A stretch of 64,000 bases of DNA, from positions 124,001 to 188,000 of the forward strand of contig NZ_JAQZAJ010000002.1 in the NCBI RefSeq assembly GCF_028737195.1. Direction: 5' to 3'. This document shows, piece by piece, positions 18,645-27,725 of the stretch. Within the stretch, counting starts at the first letter, position 1. Each line of letters starts with the position of its first letter. The notes beneath the pieces were generated by a model. It ran no database searches. It saw only the letters and a program-made list of their open reading frames with translations, and had not been told where the DNA came from. Made by a program: the position numbers and the translations under genes. This stretch comes from Pseudovibrio exalbescens (GTDB taxonomy: Bacteria > Pseudomonadota > Alphaproteobacteria > Rhizobiales > Stappiaceae).

Positions 18645-18781
18645 CGTAGCTCTCTCTTTCGTCAATACTCACGCGCCGGGCGCGTAGCCTCAACGTGCGA
18701 AAACACAAAAGTGTCAGAATGGCGGGGGTTATACAGGCTAATTCACCGTAACGCCAGTGCCTTTGAGAAATAAATTTCACA

Positions 18782-19498
18782 TCACTGCCGTTCGGCGGAC
18801 GTGCAAGCAAGAACGTCCCCGGCCACCTTCATTCGCTGCTGATTTACACTGGCAAGTCTGCGATGTCCAGCATTAGGTTTCGCTGGGTTTCTAAGGATAG
18901 GGTTTGGCAGGGTTGTGGCCATTAAAGCGGCCTGTTGCCTGCTTAAATTCTTCGCTGACACCCCAAAATAGTGCTGCGCGGCGGCCTCAGCGCCGAAGAT
19001 TCCTTCACCCCATTCCACAGTATTCAGATAAACTTCGAGCAACCGACGCTTGGTAAGCATGGAATCGAGCATGATTGCCAGCGGCGCTTCCACCGCTTTG
19101 CGCAGATAACTTCTGCTGTTCCAAAGAAAAAGGTTCTTTGCCAGCTGCATTGGAATGGTGCTGGCCCCTCTGGCCCGCTCCCCTTCAAGAAGCGATTCGA
19201 CCTGAGTCTGCATCGCCGCCCAGTCCACGCCGCCATGCTCGCAATACAAACTGTCTTCCGAAATCACCACGCCGCGTTGCAGATGTACCGAGATCTCCTC
19301 CAGCGGAACAAAATCCCTCTCCACGGATTGCAACGTCACATAGCGCCCAAGCATCAAGGTTGAGACGGGCGGGACCACGGAATAGACGACCGTCAACACA
19401 ACCGGCGTCACCAACAGGATCGCCAGCACCTTTAGCAAAAACCGCTTGATGCGCCCCTTCTTGCGGCGGGACCGGCTGCCCGAGCGTGTCAGTGTCAC
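18782..19498 (-). CDS. mtgA: Monofunctional peptidoglycan transglycosylase
   Basis: A 238-residue GT51 enzyme that polymerises lipid II into glycan strands at the inner membrane. There is a basic N-terminus, one membrane helix (LLKVLAILLVTPVVLTVVY, about residues 21-39), then the catalytic block VVISEDSLYCEHGGVDW with the active glutamate, and GASTIPMQLAKNLFLW and VEWGEGIFGAEAAAQHYFG. It starts with GTG at 19498, which overlaps the oxyR stop (GTGA) and has GGAGG 5 bases upstream, so it is translationally coupled to oxyR. That pairing of a redox regulator with a cell-wall enzyme is probably accidental. Confidence 0.93.
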   Translation of the reverse strand: MTLTRSGSRSRRKKGRIKRFLLKVLAILLVTPVVLTVVYSVVPPVSTLMLGRYVTLQSVERDFVPLEEISVHLQRGVVISEDSLYCEHGGVDWAAMQTQVESLLEGERARGASTIPMQLAKNLFLWNSRSYLRKAVEAPLAIMLDSMLTKRRLLEVYLNTVEWGEGIFGAEAAAQHYFGVSAKNLSRQQAALMATTLPNPILRNPAKPNAGHRRLASVNQQRMKVAGDVLACTSAERQ

Positions 19499-20418
19499 AT
19501 TACCTCCTCGGCACTCAGCGGTTCCCCGCTCAAAAACTCCTCTACAGCCCGCCCCAAAACACGGGCATTCTTGTCAAAGGCCGACTTCTTGCGCCAGATC
19601 AGACCGATGTCCCGATAGGCTGTTTCATTGTTCAACCGAACCAACTTCAAATTGGTTCCCAATGTAACCCCTGCTTTTGCAGCCAAAGACGGCACCAATG
19701 TGAGACCAAGCCCATTGTCAATCATCTGGATCAAGGTCGTCATGGATGTTGCCTGGAAATCCTCTCCGCCAACACTCAAACGCCCGCCAGTTGCTGCAAG
19801 TGCGTGGTCGCGCAAACAATGCCCGTCTTCCAGCAGCAGCAACGTGTCATTCATAATCGAATCAACATCAATCACAGCAGCATTCGCCAGTCGATGCGCA
19901 CCCGGCACAGCCAAAATCAGCTCATCCCGGCCCACAACCATCTGCTCAAATCCCTCCGCATTGTAGGGAAAGGCAATTAACGCAGCATCAACTCGCCCTT
20001 CTCGAAGAGCAGAGATCAGGTTGCGGGTGAGGTCCTCACGCAAAAACAGCTTTAATCTGGGATACCGACCGCGCAGCGCTGGCAGAAAACGCGGCAACAA
20101 AAACGGCGCAATTGAAGGAATGACCCCCAAGCGGAAACGGCCAGTGAGCGGTTCCTGATCAGACTGCACACCGTGCACGAGGTCTTCTGCATCGCGCAAA
20201 AGCTCGGTTGCCCGCTGCAGCACATGCTCACCGGCTTCGGTCAAAACCAGCGCGCGGCCGGAGCGGTCCACCAACTCGCAACCAAGAATGTCTTCCAGCT
20301 GCTTGATTGAAGCCGAGAGCGTTGACTGGGTAATATGACAAGCCTCTGCCGCCTTGGAAAAGGACAGGTGATCCGCCAGTGCTTTGAAGTATTGGAGCTG
20401 TCTAAGTGTGGGTAACAT
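19495..20418 (-). CDS. oxyR: OxyR-type LysR regulator of peroxide response
   Basis: A 307-residue LysR-family activator. The helix-turn-helix is AAEACHITQSTLSASIKQLE, and the effector domain has the OxyR-specific DGHCLRDHAL with the peroxidatic cysteine C201. The E. coli partner cysteine (nine residues later) is a threonine (T210) here, and the remaining cysteines are in the DNA-binding half, so the classic intramolecular disulfide cannot form. It is divergent from ahpC-ahpD, its expected targets, across 248 bases. The single-cysteine state could signal through sulfenic acid or mixed disulfides. Confidence 0.9.
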   Translation of the reverse strand: MLPTLRQLQYFKALADHLSFSKAAEACHITQSTLSASIKQLEDILGCELVDRSGRALVLTEAGEHVLQRATELLRDAEDLVHGVQSDQEPLTGRFRLGVIPSIAPFLLPRFLPALRGRYPRLKLFLREDLTRNLISALREGRVDAALIAFPYNAEGFEQMVVGRDELILAVPGAHRLANAAVIDVDSIMNDTLLLLEDGHCLRDHALAATGGRLSVGGEDFQATSMTTLIQMIDNGLGLTLVPSLAAKAGVTLGTNLKLVRLNNETAYRDIGLIWRKKSAFDKNARVLGRAVEEFLSGEPLSAEEVM

Positions 20419-20522
20419 GATGCGTCAGCGTGTCACAGATTTCAGTGCCATTTCAGAACGATTCTAAAAAACGGCAGTTTTCAGCGAATTATAACAATTG
20501 CAACATGTGGTATCGTTTTTTC

Positions 20523-20546
20523 CGATAGCAATGTTCGCAATTATCG
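20523..20546. promoter_or_regulatory. Candidate OxyR/LysR operator
   Basis: cgata (20523-20527) and tatcg (20542-20546) form a dyad with ATAG at its left end, inside the divergent oxyR-ahpC promoter. This loosely fits the ATAG-rich OxyR site. It is weak evidence by itself. Confidence 0.35.
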
Positions 20547-20666
20547 TTTTGACCGAACAACAATCCTGCCCCATAAAAAACCCGTAAGCGGCGCTGTGCA
20601 GCGCAGCATAAAGGTTTCGATAAGGTCACACCGTCATGTGGCCCACATTTCATGCAGGAGACGATC

Positions 20667-21218
20667 ATGCTCGGTATTGGCGATAAGCTTCCAGAATTCT
20701 CTGTAACCGGTGTTAAGCCAGGCTTCAACAAGCACGAAGAAAACGGCGAGTCCGCTTTCGAAACGCTCACCGAAAAGAGCTTCGACGGTAAGTGGAAGGT
20801 TATCTTCTTCTACCCAAAGGACTTCACATTCGTTTGTCCAACTGAAATCGCTGAGTTTGCGCGTCTGGCTTCCGAGTTTGAAGACCGTGACGCAGTTGTT
20901 CTCGGCGGCTCCACCGACAACGAATTCGTGAAGCTGGCATGGCGTCGCGATCACCCAGATCTGGACAAGCTCCCAATCTGGTCTTTCGCAGACACCAATG
21001 GTTCCCTCGTAGACGGTCTTGGCGTTCGCGCTCCAGAAGGCGTTGCATACCGCTACACCTTCATCGTCGACAACGAAAACACCATCCAGCACGTTTACGC
21101 GACCAACCTCAACGTTGGCCGTAACCCGAAGGACACCCTGCGCGTTCTCGACGCTCTGCAGACCGACGAACTTTGCGCATGTAACCGTGAAGTTGGCGGC
21201 GACGTTCTCGCAGCATAA
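20667..21218 (+). CDS. ahpC: Alkyl hydroperoxide reductase AhpC (peroxiredoxin)
   Basis: A 183-residue 2-Cys peroxiredoxin of the AhpE/AhpC (AhpD-linked) type. The peroxidatic cysteine is C57 in FTFVCPTEIAEF, and two cysteines near the end (TDELCACNREVG, C170 and C172) resolve it, a pattern of the AhpC that works with AhpD rather than AhpF. It reduces H2O2, organic peroxides and peroxynitrite. I use ATG 20667 with GGAG upstream. It is the first gene of ahpC-ahpD and is divergent from oxyR. Confidence 0.95.
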   Translation: MLGIGDKLPEFSVTGVKPGFNKHEENGESAFETLTEKSFDGKWKVIFFYPKDFTFVCPTEIAEFARLASEFEDRDAVVLGGSTDNEFVKLAWRRDHPDLDKLPIWSFADTNGSLVDGLGVRAPEGVAYRYTFIVDNENTIQHVYATNLNVGRNPKDTLRVLDALQTDELCACNREVGGDVLAA

Positions 21219-21309
21219 GCCGCGACACCCTGCATTGAAGAGTGAGCCGGTTCATCCGGCTCCTCTGCCCCCGCCCTATTTGTTCCCAGAACATTGCTGA
21301 GTAAAATCC

Positions 21310-21831
21310 ATGTCCATTGATAGCCTGAAATCCGCTCTTGGTGACTTCGCCAAGGACGTTCGTCTGAATCTTGGCACGATGGCTTCTGATGAAAGCCTGA
21401 CCGCACAGCAGAAGTACGGCCTGTTCGTCGCGTGTGGCATTGCCTCCCGCAACAAGACCGTCAAGGACGCCATGATCGCTGAAGCAACGCCGCATCTTTC
21501 TGCAGAAGCGCTTTCAGCCGCCAAGGCAGCGGCCAGCATCATGGGCATGAACAACGTTTACTATCGGTTTGTTCACCTGTCCTCCAACGAACAGTATGGC
21601 ACCATGCCTGCAAAGCTGCGCATGAACGTGATTGGCAAGCCCGGCGTTGACAAGGCAGACTTCGAACTTTGGTCCCTCGCCGTTTCCGCCATCAACGGCT
21701 GCGGCATGTGCATCGACAGCCACGAAGCTGTTCTGCGCAAAGAAGGCATGACCTCCGAAATGATCCAGACCGCCGTGCGTTACGCGTCGATCATTCAGTC
21801 GGCCGCAATTGCGCTGGAAGCCTCTGAATAA
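21310..21831 (+). CDS. ahpD: Alkyl hydroperoxide reductase AhpD
   Basis: A 173-residue all-helical carboxymuconolactone decarboxylase-family protein. The redox centre CGMC (C131 and C134) with H138 in [13 protein letters not shown] is the AhpD signature. It passes electrons to AhpC, in Mycobacterium from lipoylated dihydrolipoamide acyltransferase. It follows ahpC by 91 bases and is closed by a terminator, so the two form one operon. Confidence 0.93.
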   Translation: MSIDSLKSALGDFAKDVRLNLGTMASDESLTAQQKYGLFVACGIASRNKTVKDAMIAEATPHLSAEALSAAKAAASIMGMNNVYYRFVHLSSNEQYGTMPAKLRMNVIGKPGVDKADFELWSLAVSAINGCGMCIDSHEAVLRKEGMTSEMIQTAVRYASIIQSAAIALEASE

Positions 21832-21860
21832 CGCGGCTCACACATTCCTCCCCTTGAAAG

Positions 21861-21890
21861 CCCGAGGTGCGCCCGCATCTCGGGTTTTCT
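21861..21890 (+). terminator. Intrinsic terminator of ahpCD
   Basis: cccgaggtgc (21861-21870) pairs with gcatctcggg (21875-21884, one G-U), followed by ttttctt. Confidence 0.8.
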
Positions 21891-21893
21891 TGT

Positions 21894-23141
21894 TCAAGCG
21901 CGTTGAAACCGAGTGTCGTGCCCTGCCGCCGCCTGCAGTTTGCGCTCATTGTCGCCGATGAAGTCGCGAAGCAGCGGCACCGCGTCACGCTCACGTGACA
22001 CGATAAGCTGGAACACCATTGTGCTCCCTTCCAGAAAGCCCATCTCGCATGCGCTCAGATAGAGCTGCCACATTCGGCAGAAGCGTTCATCGTAAAGCGC
22101 TTTGGCCTTGTCCCAATTGGCCTCAAACCGAAGTCGCCACGCTCTGAGTGTATAATAGTAATGCAGGCGCAGAATTTCGGCATCGCACACCCATAAACGC
22201 TGCCGTTCCGTTGCTGCAAAAACCTCAGAGAGGGATGGCACATACCCGCCCGGGAAGATGTACTTGGTCAAGAACGGGCCTGTCGTGCCCGGTGGCGTGT
22301 AGCGTCCGATGGAATGGATGACGCCAAAGCCTTTGGGGCGCAGGCATTCCTTCACCTTGGCGAAGTAGGCATCGAAATTGCCAATGCCCACGTGCTCCAT
22401 CATGCCGACCGAGATAACCCGGTCATACTCCCCGGAAAACTCATTGTAGTCCTTGCAGATGAACTCGACATTGTTCTGCAAACCAAGCGCCTCAACGCGC
22501 TTTTCGGCAATCCGGATCTGCTCAGGTGACACGTTCAGCGATGTTACGTCAGCCCCCGCCTGCGCCATGCGGATCGCCAACGAACCCCAGCCACCGCCAA
22601 TTTCCAGAACGCGCATACCGGGTTTCAGGTCGAGCTTGGCGATCAGATGGTCCAACTTGGCAGCCTGCGCCTGCTCAAGTGTATCCTCCGGTGTTCTGTA
22701 ATAAGCACATGAGTAATTTAGCCCGTCATCAAGAAACAGCCGGTAGAGATCCGTGTTCAGATCATAGTGGTGGCGCACCTGCGCCTTGTTTCGCGAAAGA
22801 TCAAGGCGCTGCTTTCTACGCGCATGACCATCCTTGAAGGACCAAACAACTTTCTGCAGGGCGGTCGCGTTAAACGGGCCGCGATTGACCGTGAACACGC
22901 TGATCAGATCGTTGACGTGAGTGCCTTTCTCCAAAGTCAAACGCCCATCCATATAGGCTTCTGCACCCACAAGCTCCGGATCCCACAACATCTTTAGGGG
23001 TAGCCACCTATCATGAAAGCGTATCACTGCCTTTGGGCCGGGCGCGCGCCCGCCAAGCTCATGGCGTACATTTTCTGCGTCAATGATGATAAGCTGGCCC
23101 TTCTCAAGGAAGGGCTCCAGCATTCTGGCAAGAGCTCGCAT
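21894..23141 (-). CDS. cfa: Cyclopropane-fatty-acyl-phospholipid synthase
   Basis: A 415-residue SAM-dependent enzyme that adds a methylene bridge to unsaturated phospholipid acyl chains. The SAM motif is MRVLEIGGGWGSLAIRMA, preceded by HHYDLNTDLYRLFLDDGLNY and followed by VSVGMMEHVGIGNFDAYF, all diagnostic of CFA synthases. The frame is open 52 codons further upstream, but ATG 23141 has AAGGA 5 bases before it and matches the family start. It is divergent from ispA. Membrane-bound at the inner leaflet by family knowledge. Confidence 0.93.
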   Translation of the reverse strand: MRALARMLEPFLEKGQLIIIDAENVRHELGGRAPGPKAVIRFHDRWLPLKMLWDPELVGAEAYMDGRLTLEKGTHVNDLISVFTVNRGPFNATALQKVVWSFKDGHARRKQRLDLSRNKAQVRHHYDLNTDLYRLFLDDGLNYSCAYYRTPEDTLEQAQAAKLDHLIAKLDLKPGMRVLEIGGGWGSLAIRMAQAGADVTSLNVSPEQIRIAEKRVEALGLQNNVEFICKDYNEFSGEYDRVISVGMMEHVGIGNFDAYFAKVKECLRPKGFGVIHSIGRYTPPGTTGPFLTKYIFPGGYVPSLSEVFAATERQRLWVCDAEILRLHYYYTLRAWRLRFEANWDKAKALYDERFCRMWQLYLSACEMGFLEGSTMVFQLIVSRERDAVPLLRDFIGDNERKLQAAAGHDTRFQRA

Positions 23142-23352
23142 TTCTTCCTTCCAAAGCAATCCACACTTAAGAGTATTGTAACGGAGAAATTTCGCAACTC
23201 TCCTAACGGAAGCCCTCGCATTTTTCGTAGCTGCTGCTTCTATCACCCTCAAAAATTGGAGCCCCTCCCGCGCCATGGGCTTGACGCGGCTTGGCATTCA
23301 GGCGACAGCAGTGCAACCAATCAGGCACACTACCTTTTCCGGGAGAGACTTC

Positions 23353-24258
23353 GTGAGCGACGCGGCCCGCACCTTACTCGCCAGTTCTGCAGCGCGTGTG
23401 GAACAAACCTTGACCAACGCCCTCGCCCTGCAGCCAGAGCCGCAGGAAGTCGCCCGCCCAAGTCGTCTCGTTGAAGCCATGAAGTATGCCGCCCTTGCAG
23501 GAGGCAAGCGCTTGCGCCCCGCCTTGATTGTGGAAGCGGCCAAGATGCTGGGCCGCGAGGATGACGGCGTCCTCACAGCTGCGGCGGCGCTGGAGTGCAT
23601 TCATTGCTACTCCCTGGCGCACGATGACCTTCCCGCCATGGATGATGATGATCTGCGCCGCGGCCAGCCCACCACGCACATCGCCTTTGATGAGGCCACC
23701 GCTATCTTGGCCGGTGATGGGTTGCTGACCCTCGCATTCGATTTGATTGCCCGCCGGGAAGTCTCCGAAAGCGCCGAAGTGCGCCTGGTCCTGTCTCAGG
23801 AGCTTGCCCGCGCTTCCGGTGTCGGTGGCATGGCTGGCGGCCAGATGCTGGATCTGGAGTCCGAACACCGCGATCGCACCGAGGCCGAAATCCGGCTCCT
23901 CCAGTCCATGAAGACCGGCGCGCTGATCCGCTATGCCTGCCGCGCTGGCGCTTTGTTGACCGATGCACCGCAAGAAACCGTCGACACTCTGACCCGTTTC
24001 GGGGAAGTGATCGGCTTTGCCTTCCAGCTGGCTGATGACATTCTCGATGTTGTTGGCGACGCTGAGGTCGTCGGCAAGGCAACCGGCAAAGACGCGGAAA
24101 TGGGGAAGGCCACGCTTGTCGGCCTGTTGGGAGAAGACGCTGCGCGCGCCAAGCTTGCAGACTTGATCGCAGAGGCCGATGCGCTGCTCGCTCCGTTCGG
24201 CGAACGCGGCAAGCCTCTGTCAGAGCTGGCGCACTTCGTCGCAAGCCGTACCAATTAG
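23353..24258 (+). CDS. ispA: Polyprenyl (farnesyl) diphosphate synthase
   Basis: A 301-residue trans-prenyltransferase. The first aspartate-rich motif is SLAHDDLPAMDDDDLRRGQP and the second is FQLADDILDVVGDAE; KYAALAGGKRLRPAL holds the diphosphate-binding Lys/Arg. It condenses IPP with DMAPP/GPP to farnesyl diphosphate for quinones and undecaprenyl carriers. I use the GTG at 23353 (GGGAGAG upstream) because the open frame before it lacks family similarity. The usual xseB and dxs neighbours are missing here. Confidence 0.9.
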   Translation: MSDAARTLLASSAARVEQTLTNALALQPEPQEVARPSRLVEAMKYAALAGGKRLRPALIVEAAKMLGREDDGVLTAAAALECIHCYSLAHDDLPAMDDDDLRRGQPTTHIAFDEATAILAGDGLLTLAFDLIARREVSESAEVRLVLSQELARASGVGGMAGGQMLDLESEHRDRTEAEIRLLQSMKTGALIRYACRAGALLTDAPQETVDTLTRFGEVIGFAFQLADDILDVVGDAEVVGKATGKDAEMGKATLVGLLGEDAARAKLADLIAEADALLAPFGERGKPLSELAHFVASRTN

Positions 24259-24269
24259 GACAGCGCCTG

Positions 24270-24923
24270 TCAGCTTTCGTGGAACACTTCCATCAAGAAC
24301 GTGCGCGCGAGCTCAATCCCGTGCACGTTGATGCCATGGCCAAGTCCCGGCAGGCCCTGTGCAGTCACCGGCACCTCCGCGTTTTCCATGGCTGTCTGAG
24401 CCACAGACAAGTTCCAGAACGGCACCACGTCGTCTTCCTCGCCATGCACCAGCAGAACCGGCGGCTTGCTGGCCACCTCCCGGCACAGCGTATCCGGTGC
24501 AGGCAGCGCACCAGAATATGCAAGAATGCCGGAAAATGTCTTGGGGTAATGAAGCCCCACATGAAGGGCCATCATCGCGCCCTGTGAGAAACCGAAGAGC
24601 GCGACTGAGCTCGGCTCCACGCCAACGCGTGCCATTTCCTTTTCCACTGCAGAAACCAGATAAGGCGCTGCGGCCTCAGCACCAAGGCGGTACTCCTTTG
24701 GCGTCCGCTCCGTGAGCGGAAACCACTGCCGTCCTGCGGCCCAAACGTCGCAGACCTGCGGCGCTTCAATGGCCACAAACTCGCAACGCGGCAACGCTTC
24801 TGTCAGATCGTCTGCAAGCGTGATCAGATCGGATGCGTCCGCTCCATATCCATGAAGCAACACCACCAGACTTTCAGCGGGTGTCTCCTTGGCACCGTGG
24901 CGAAGGACACCATGGCTTTCCAT
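24270..24923 (-). CDS. Alpha/beta-hydrolase, phospholipase/carboxylesterase type
   Basis: A 217-residue serine hydrolase of the Abhydrolase_2 family. The nucleophile is S113 in LFGFSQGAMMAL; the acid is in HGEEDDVVPF and the histidine in GLGHGINVHG; the oxyanion loop is VVLLHGYGADASD. Relatives are broad short-chain esterases. I use ATG 24923, with GGGAGAGG upstream, just downstream of the AlkA-like gene that ends at 24938, so the two are probably an operon in the order alkA-esterase. The natural substrate is unknown. Confidence 0.88.
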   Translation of the reverse strand: MESHGVLRHGAKETPAESLVVLLHGYGADASDLITLADDLTEALPRCEFVAIEAPQVCDVWAAGRQWFPLTERTPKEYRLGAEAAAPYLVSAVEKEMARVGVEPSSVALFGFSQGAMMALHVGLHYPKTFSGILAYSGALPAPDTLCREVASKPPVLLVHGEEDDVVPFWNLSVAQTAMENAEVPVTAQGLPGLGHGINVHGIELARTFLMEVFHES

Positions 24924-24937
24924 ATGCCTCTCCCAAA

Positions 24938-25579
24938 CTAGATGGGCAGCGTTTCGCGACCTTCGCGGCGGGCCTTGTAATAAGACCACCAAAGCCGCGC
25001 TGCAGTGCCGCGATGCGGGGCCCACGCTTCTGCAATCAGATCCAGCTCTTTGCCCTTCGGTCGTTCATCCAACCCGAAGGCATCCTTCACTGCGTTTTGC
25101 AAAGCCACATCCCCTGATGGGAACACATCTGGGTGCCCAGCGCAAAACAAAAGAAAAATGTCAGAGGTCCAACGGCCGATGCCTTTGATTTCACACAGCC
25201 TTCTTTGGGCTACATCGGCAGGCATTTCTGCAAGATGCATAAGATCAAGCCCATCTTCCATGTGTTCGGCAATGCTGCGAATGGTGTTGACCTTGGAACC
25301 GGACAAGCCAACCCTCTTCAGCTCCTCATGGGACTTCGACAGCAAGACCTCCGGTGTAAACGGATCCACAAGCGCTTCCAAACGCCCGAAAATGGCAGCG
25401 CCAGCGGCAACAGAAATCAGCTGTGAGACGATGATGTTGGAAAGCGCCTTGAAATCCGCCGCGCGCCGACGCAAGGGCACCACCCCGGCAATCTCGAAAA
25501 CGCCGCGCAGCCGTTCATCCAGCAGCAACAGGCTCTGCAGTTCCCGTGCAATATCTTCTTCTGTTTCAATGGGTTTCAC
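24938..25579 (-). CDS. DNA-3-methyladenine glycosylase, AlkA type
   Basis: A 213-residue HhH-GPD base-excision repair glycosylase. The helix-hairpin-helix is LCEIKGIGRWTSDIFLLF and the catalytic aspartate is D157 in VFPSGDVALQ. It removes alkylated bases such as 3-methyladenine. It lacks the extra N-terminal domain of E. coli AlkA, as in the short alphaproteobacterial form. It lies upstream of the esterase gene with only 14 bases between. Confidence 0.9.
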   Translation of the reverse strand: MKPIETEEDIARELQSLLLLDERLRGVFEIAGVVPLRRRAADFKALSNIIVSQLISVAAGAAIFGRLEALVDPFTPEVLLSKSHEELKRVGLSGSKVNTIRSIAEHMEDGLDLMHLAEMPADVAQRRLCEIKGIGRWTSDIFLLFCAGHPDVFPSGDVALQNAVKDAFGLDERPKGKELDLIAEAWAPHRGTAARLWWSYYKARREGRETLPI

Positions 25580-25662
25580 ACTACTTCCCCTTGCCAGCTG
25601 CGTGCGGCAAACTAAACTTCAACAAGCCTGAGCAGCCTTCCAACAGAAAGACCATAACCTGA

Positions 25663-26520
25663 ATGTCTGCGCCCGTCCTTCGTTTTGCCCCCTCTCCCAA
25701 TGGCCACCTGCACCTTGGCCATGCCTATTCAGCATTGCTCAATCAGCACATTGCCCGAGAACTGGGAGGACGGTTCCTTGTGAGAATAGAAGACATAGAC
25801 ACCGTGCGCTGCACAGACAAGCTTTGCGCGGATGCCCTTGAGGATCTGGAGTGGCTCGGTCTTGAGTGGCATGGACCCGTTCGCCGGCAATCCGAACACC
25901 TGAGCGCATACACTGCAGCCCTCAAGAAGCTTGAGCAGAAGGGCCTCCTTTACCGAGGCTACCTTACGCGCTCTGAGATCAAGCAGGCCATTGCCGAGAA
26001 GGAACTTGCAACCGGGACACCTTGGCCTCGCGATCCGGATGGCGCCCCTCTTTATCCCGGTGGCTCGCTAGAGCCCGCGGTGACGGGCCGCCCCTTTGCC
26101 CTGCGCCTCAACATGCAAAAAGCGCTGGCGCAGCTTGCTGATTTAGTGTTCTGGCCAGAAACGGGCGTCGGCCCGCAAGGCGAGACCGGCGATGTCCCGG
26201 CCGTGCCGAGCGAATGGGGAGATGTCATTCTGGCCCGCAAGGACACGCCCACCAGCTACCATCTTTCTGTGGTGGTGGATGATGCCCTTCAGGGCATCAC
26301 TCATGTAGTGCGCGGTCAGGATCTCTTTTATGCCACGGCAGTTCACCGGGTGCTTCAGCAATTGCTTGGCCTCCCATGCCCGACCTATCAACATCACGGA
26401 CTCATCCTGGATGATGACGGGCGCAAGCTGTCAAAATCAGCCCGAGACACATCCTTGCGCGAACTCCGCGCTGATGGCATGACGGCTCGGCAAATCCGCA
26501 CCCGCCTTGGCTTCAGCTAG
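25663..26520 (+). CDS. gluQ: Glutamyl-Q tRNA(Asp) synthetase
   Basis: A 285-residue paralogue of the catalytic half of glutamyl-tRNA synthetase that attaches glutamate to the queuosine base of tRNA(Asp). The class I signature is FAPSPNGHLHLGHAYSAL, with the KMSKS-like KLSKSARDTSLRELR near the end. The anticodon-binding domain is absent, as expected. The zinc-site cysteines of the E. coli enzyme are not visible in YRGYLTRSEIKQ, a common variation. The stop codon overlaps that of the convergent AEC transporter. Confidence 0.93.
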   Translation: MSAPVLRFAPSPNGHLHLGHAYSALLNQHIARELGGRFLVRIEDIDTVRCTDKLCADALEDLEWLGLEWHGPVRRQSEHLSAYTAALKKLEQKGLLYRGYLTRSEIKQAIAEKELATGTPWPRDPDGAPLYPGGSLEPAVTGRPFALRLNMQKALAQLADLVFWPETGVGPQGETGDVPAVPSEWGDVILARKDTPTSYHLSVVVDDALQGITHVVRGQDLFYATAVHRVLQQLLGLPCPTYQHHGLILDDDGRKLSKSARDTSLRELRADGMTARQIRTRLGFS

Positions 26521-27479
26521 TAGCCGAACGCCTGAAGGAACGCCAGCCACCCACTCACTGTAAAGATTGCGGTGAAGGTGGTGATTGTGATCGCGTTTGA
26601 AGACATAGCGTGCCCAGTGCCGAACTGCACAGCCAGAAGATACGCATTCAAGCCCGTTGGGCAGGCAGCGCCCATTGTTGCCACAGCCACCCAAAGGGGC
26701 GGCAGATCCGTGAACTGGCTCATGAAGATGAAAACGGTCAGCGGCAAAAGGCCAATCTTGAGCACACTAAGCACCGTTGCAATCTTCAGCGTGCCGCGAA
26801 TGCCGTAGTCCACCAGTCCCATGCCTACCGCAAACAGCGCAACGGGCGTTGCCGCCGTCGCCATGGAGGTCAACACGGTTTCGGCGATAGACGGAACGGG
26901 GAGACCAACGAGGTTCACCGCAACGCCGCTCAAGATACCAATGATAATGGGATTGCTGATCAGGCTCTTTATGACCGACTGGAGCACCTCTTTGATCGGA
27001 CGCGCTTCCTCATAGCCATCAATCACCACAGCGCGGGACATCAAAGAGACGGAGAGGATTGTCACAAACGGGATATGCAGCGCAATGATCAGGGAAAGCG
27101 GCACCAGACCTTCGGGCCCGAAAAGAGACGATATCAATGGAATGCCGATAAGGCCTGTATTGCTGAACCCGGCGGTAAGGCCAGCCACAACGGCCGCACG
27201 GGCCTCGCGCTTGAAGCCCCAACGCACGATGGCGGCCGCAACAAAGTAAACCAGCGTCAAAGCCGAGTAGTAGGCCAGCCAAAACGGAAAAGGCGACACG
27301 TCACCCAACTCAGCACCGGTCAACGTCCTGAAGATCAGCACAGGAACCAGAATTGTCACGCAGAAGGAGCCAAGCGCCTGCCCCACGCCCTCCTTGAGGA
27401 GCTTTAGGGAGGCGCACGCATAGCCCAACCCGATCAAGATGAATATGGGCAACACAAGCTGGATGGTCTGCTGAAACAT
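26517..27479 (-). CDS. AEC (auxin efflux carrier) family transporter
   Basis: A 320-residue inner-membrane carrier with about ten hydrophobic segments, beginning with FQQTIQLVLPIFILIGLGYA. The family pattern FSNTGLIGIPLISSLFGPEG and the second-half VATMGAACPTGLNAYLLAVQFG are present. Relatives export or import organic acids such as malate or malonate. I use ATG 27479 rather than the longer frame. The substrate cannot be read. A second AEC gene lies at 60900. Confidence 0.88.
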   Translation of the reverse strand: MFQQTIQLVLPIFILIGLGYACASLKLLKEGVGQALGSFCVTILVPVLIFRTLTGAELGDVSPFPFWLAYYSALTLVYFVAAAIVRWGFKREARAAVVAGLTAGFSNTGLIGIPLISSLFGPEGLVPLSLIIALHIPFVTILSVSLMSRAVVIDGYEEARPIKEVLQSVIKSLISNPIIIGILSGVAVNLVGLPVPSIAETVLTSMATAATPVALFAVGMGLVDYGIRGTLKIATVLSVLKIGLLPLTVFIFMSQFTDLPPLWVAVATMGAACPTGLNAYLLAVQFGTGHAMSSNAITITTFTAIFTVSGWLAFLQAFGY

Positions 27480-27725
27480 GAGGCTCTCTTGTACCGGGCA
27501 CCAGTCGAAGACCATGCCACGGATACTCGTTTAGGAAGAGAAGACCTTATAAGCCCTCCAAACCCCGCCCACCAGAGGCAATCTCTTGAGAAAATGTCCC
27601 CTGATCACACAGGCTAGGAAAGAACACCCCTGAAAACAGCGCGCTTAAAAGGAAGGCGTAGGCGTCAAACCCGTTAGAGCAAGCCAGTTTGCAGCTCGCC
27701 TTTGCCTCTACACCACTGCGGATTT

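Noticed and set aside
18306-18773. 155-codon ORF opposite rpmF
   Set aside because: It is a shadow of the rpmF gene and two terminators.
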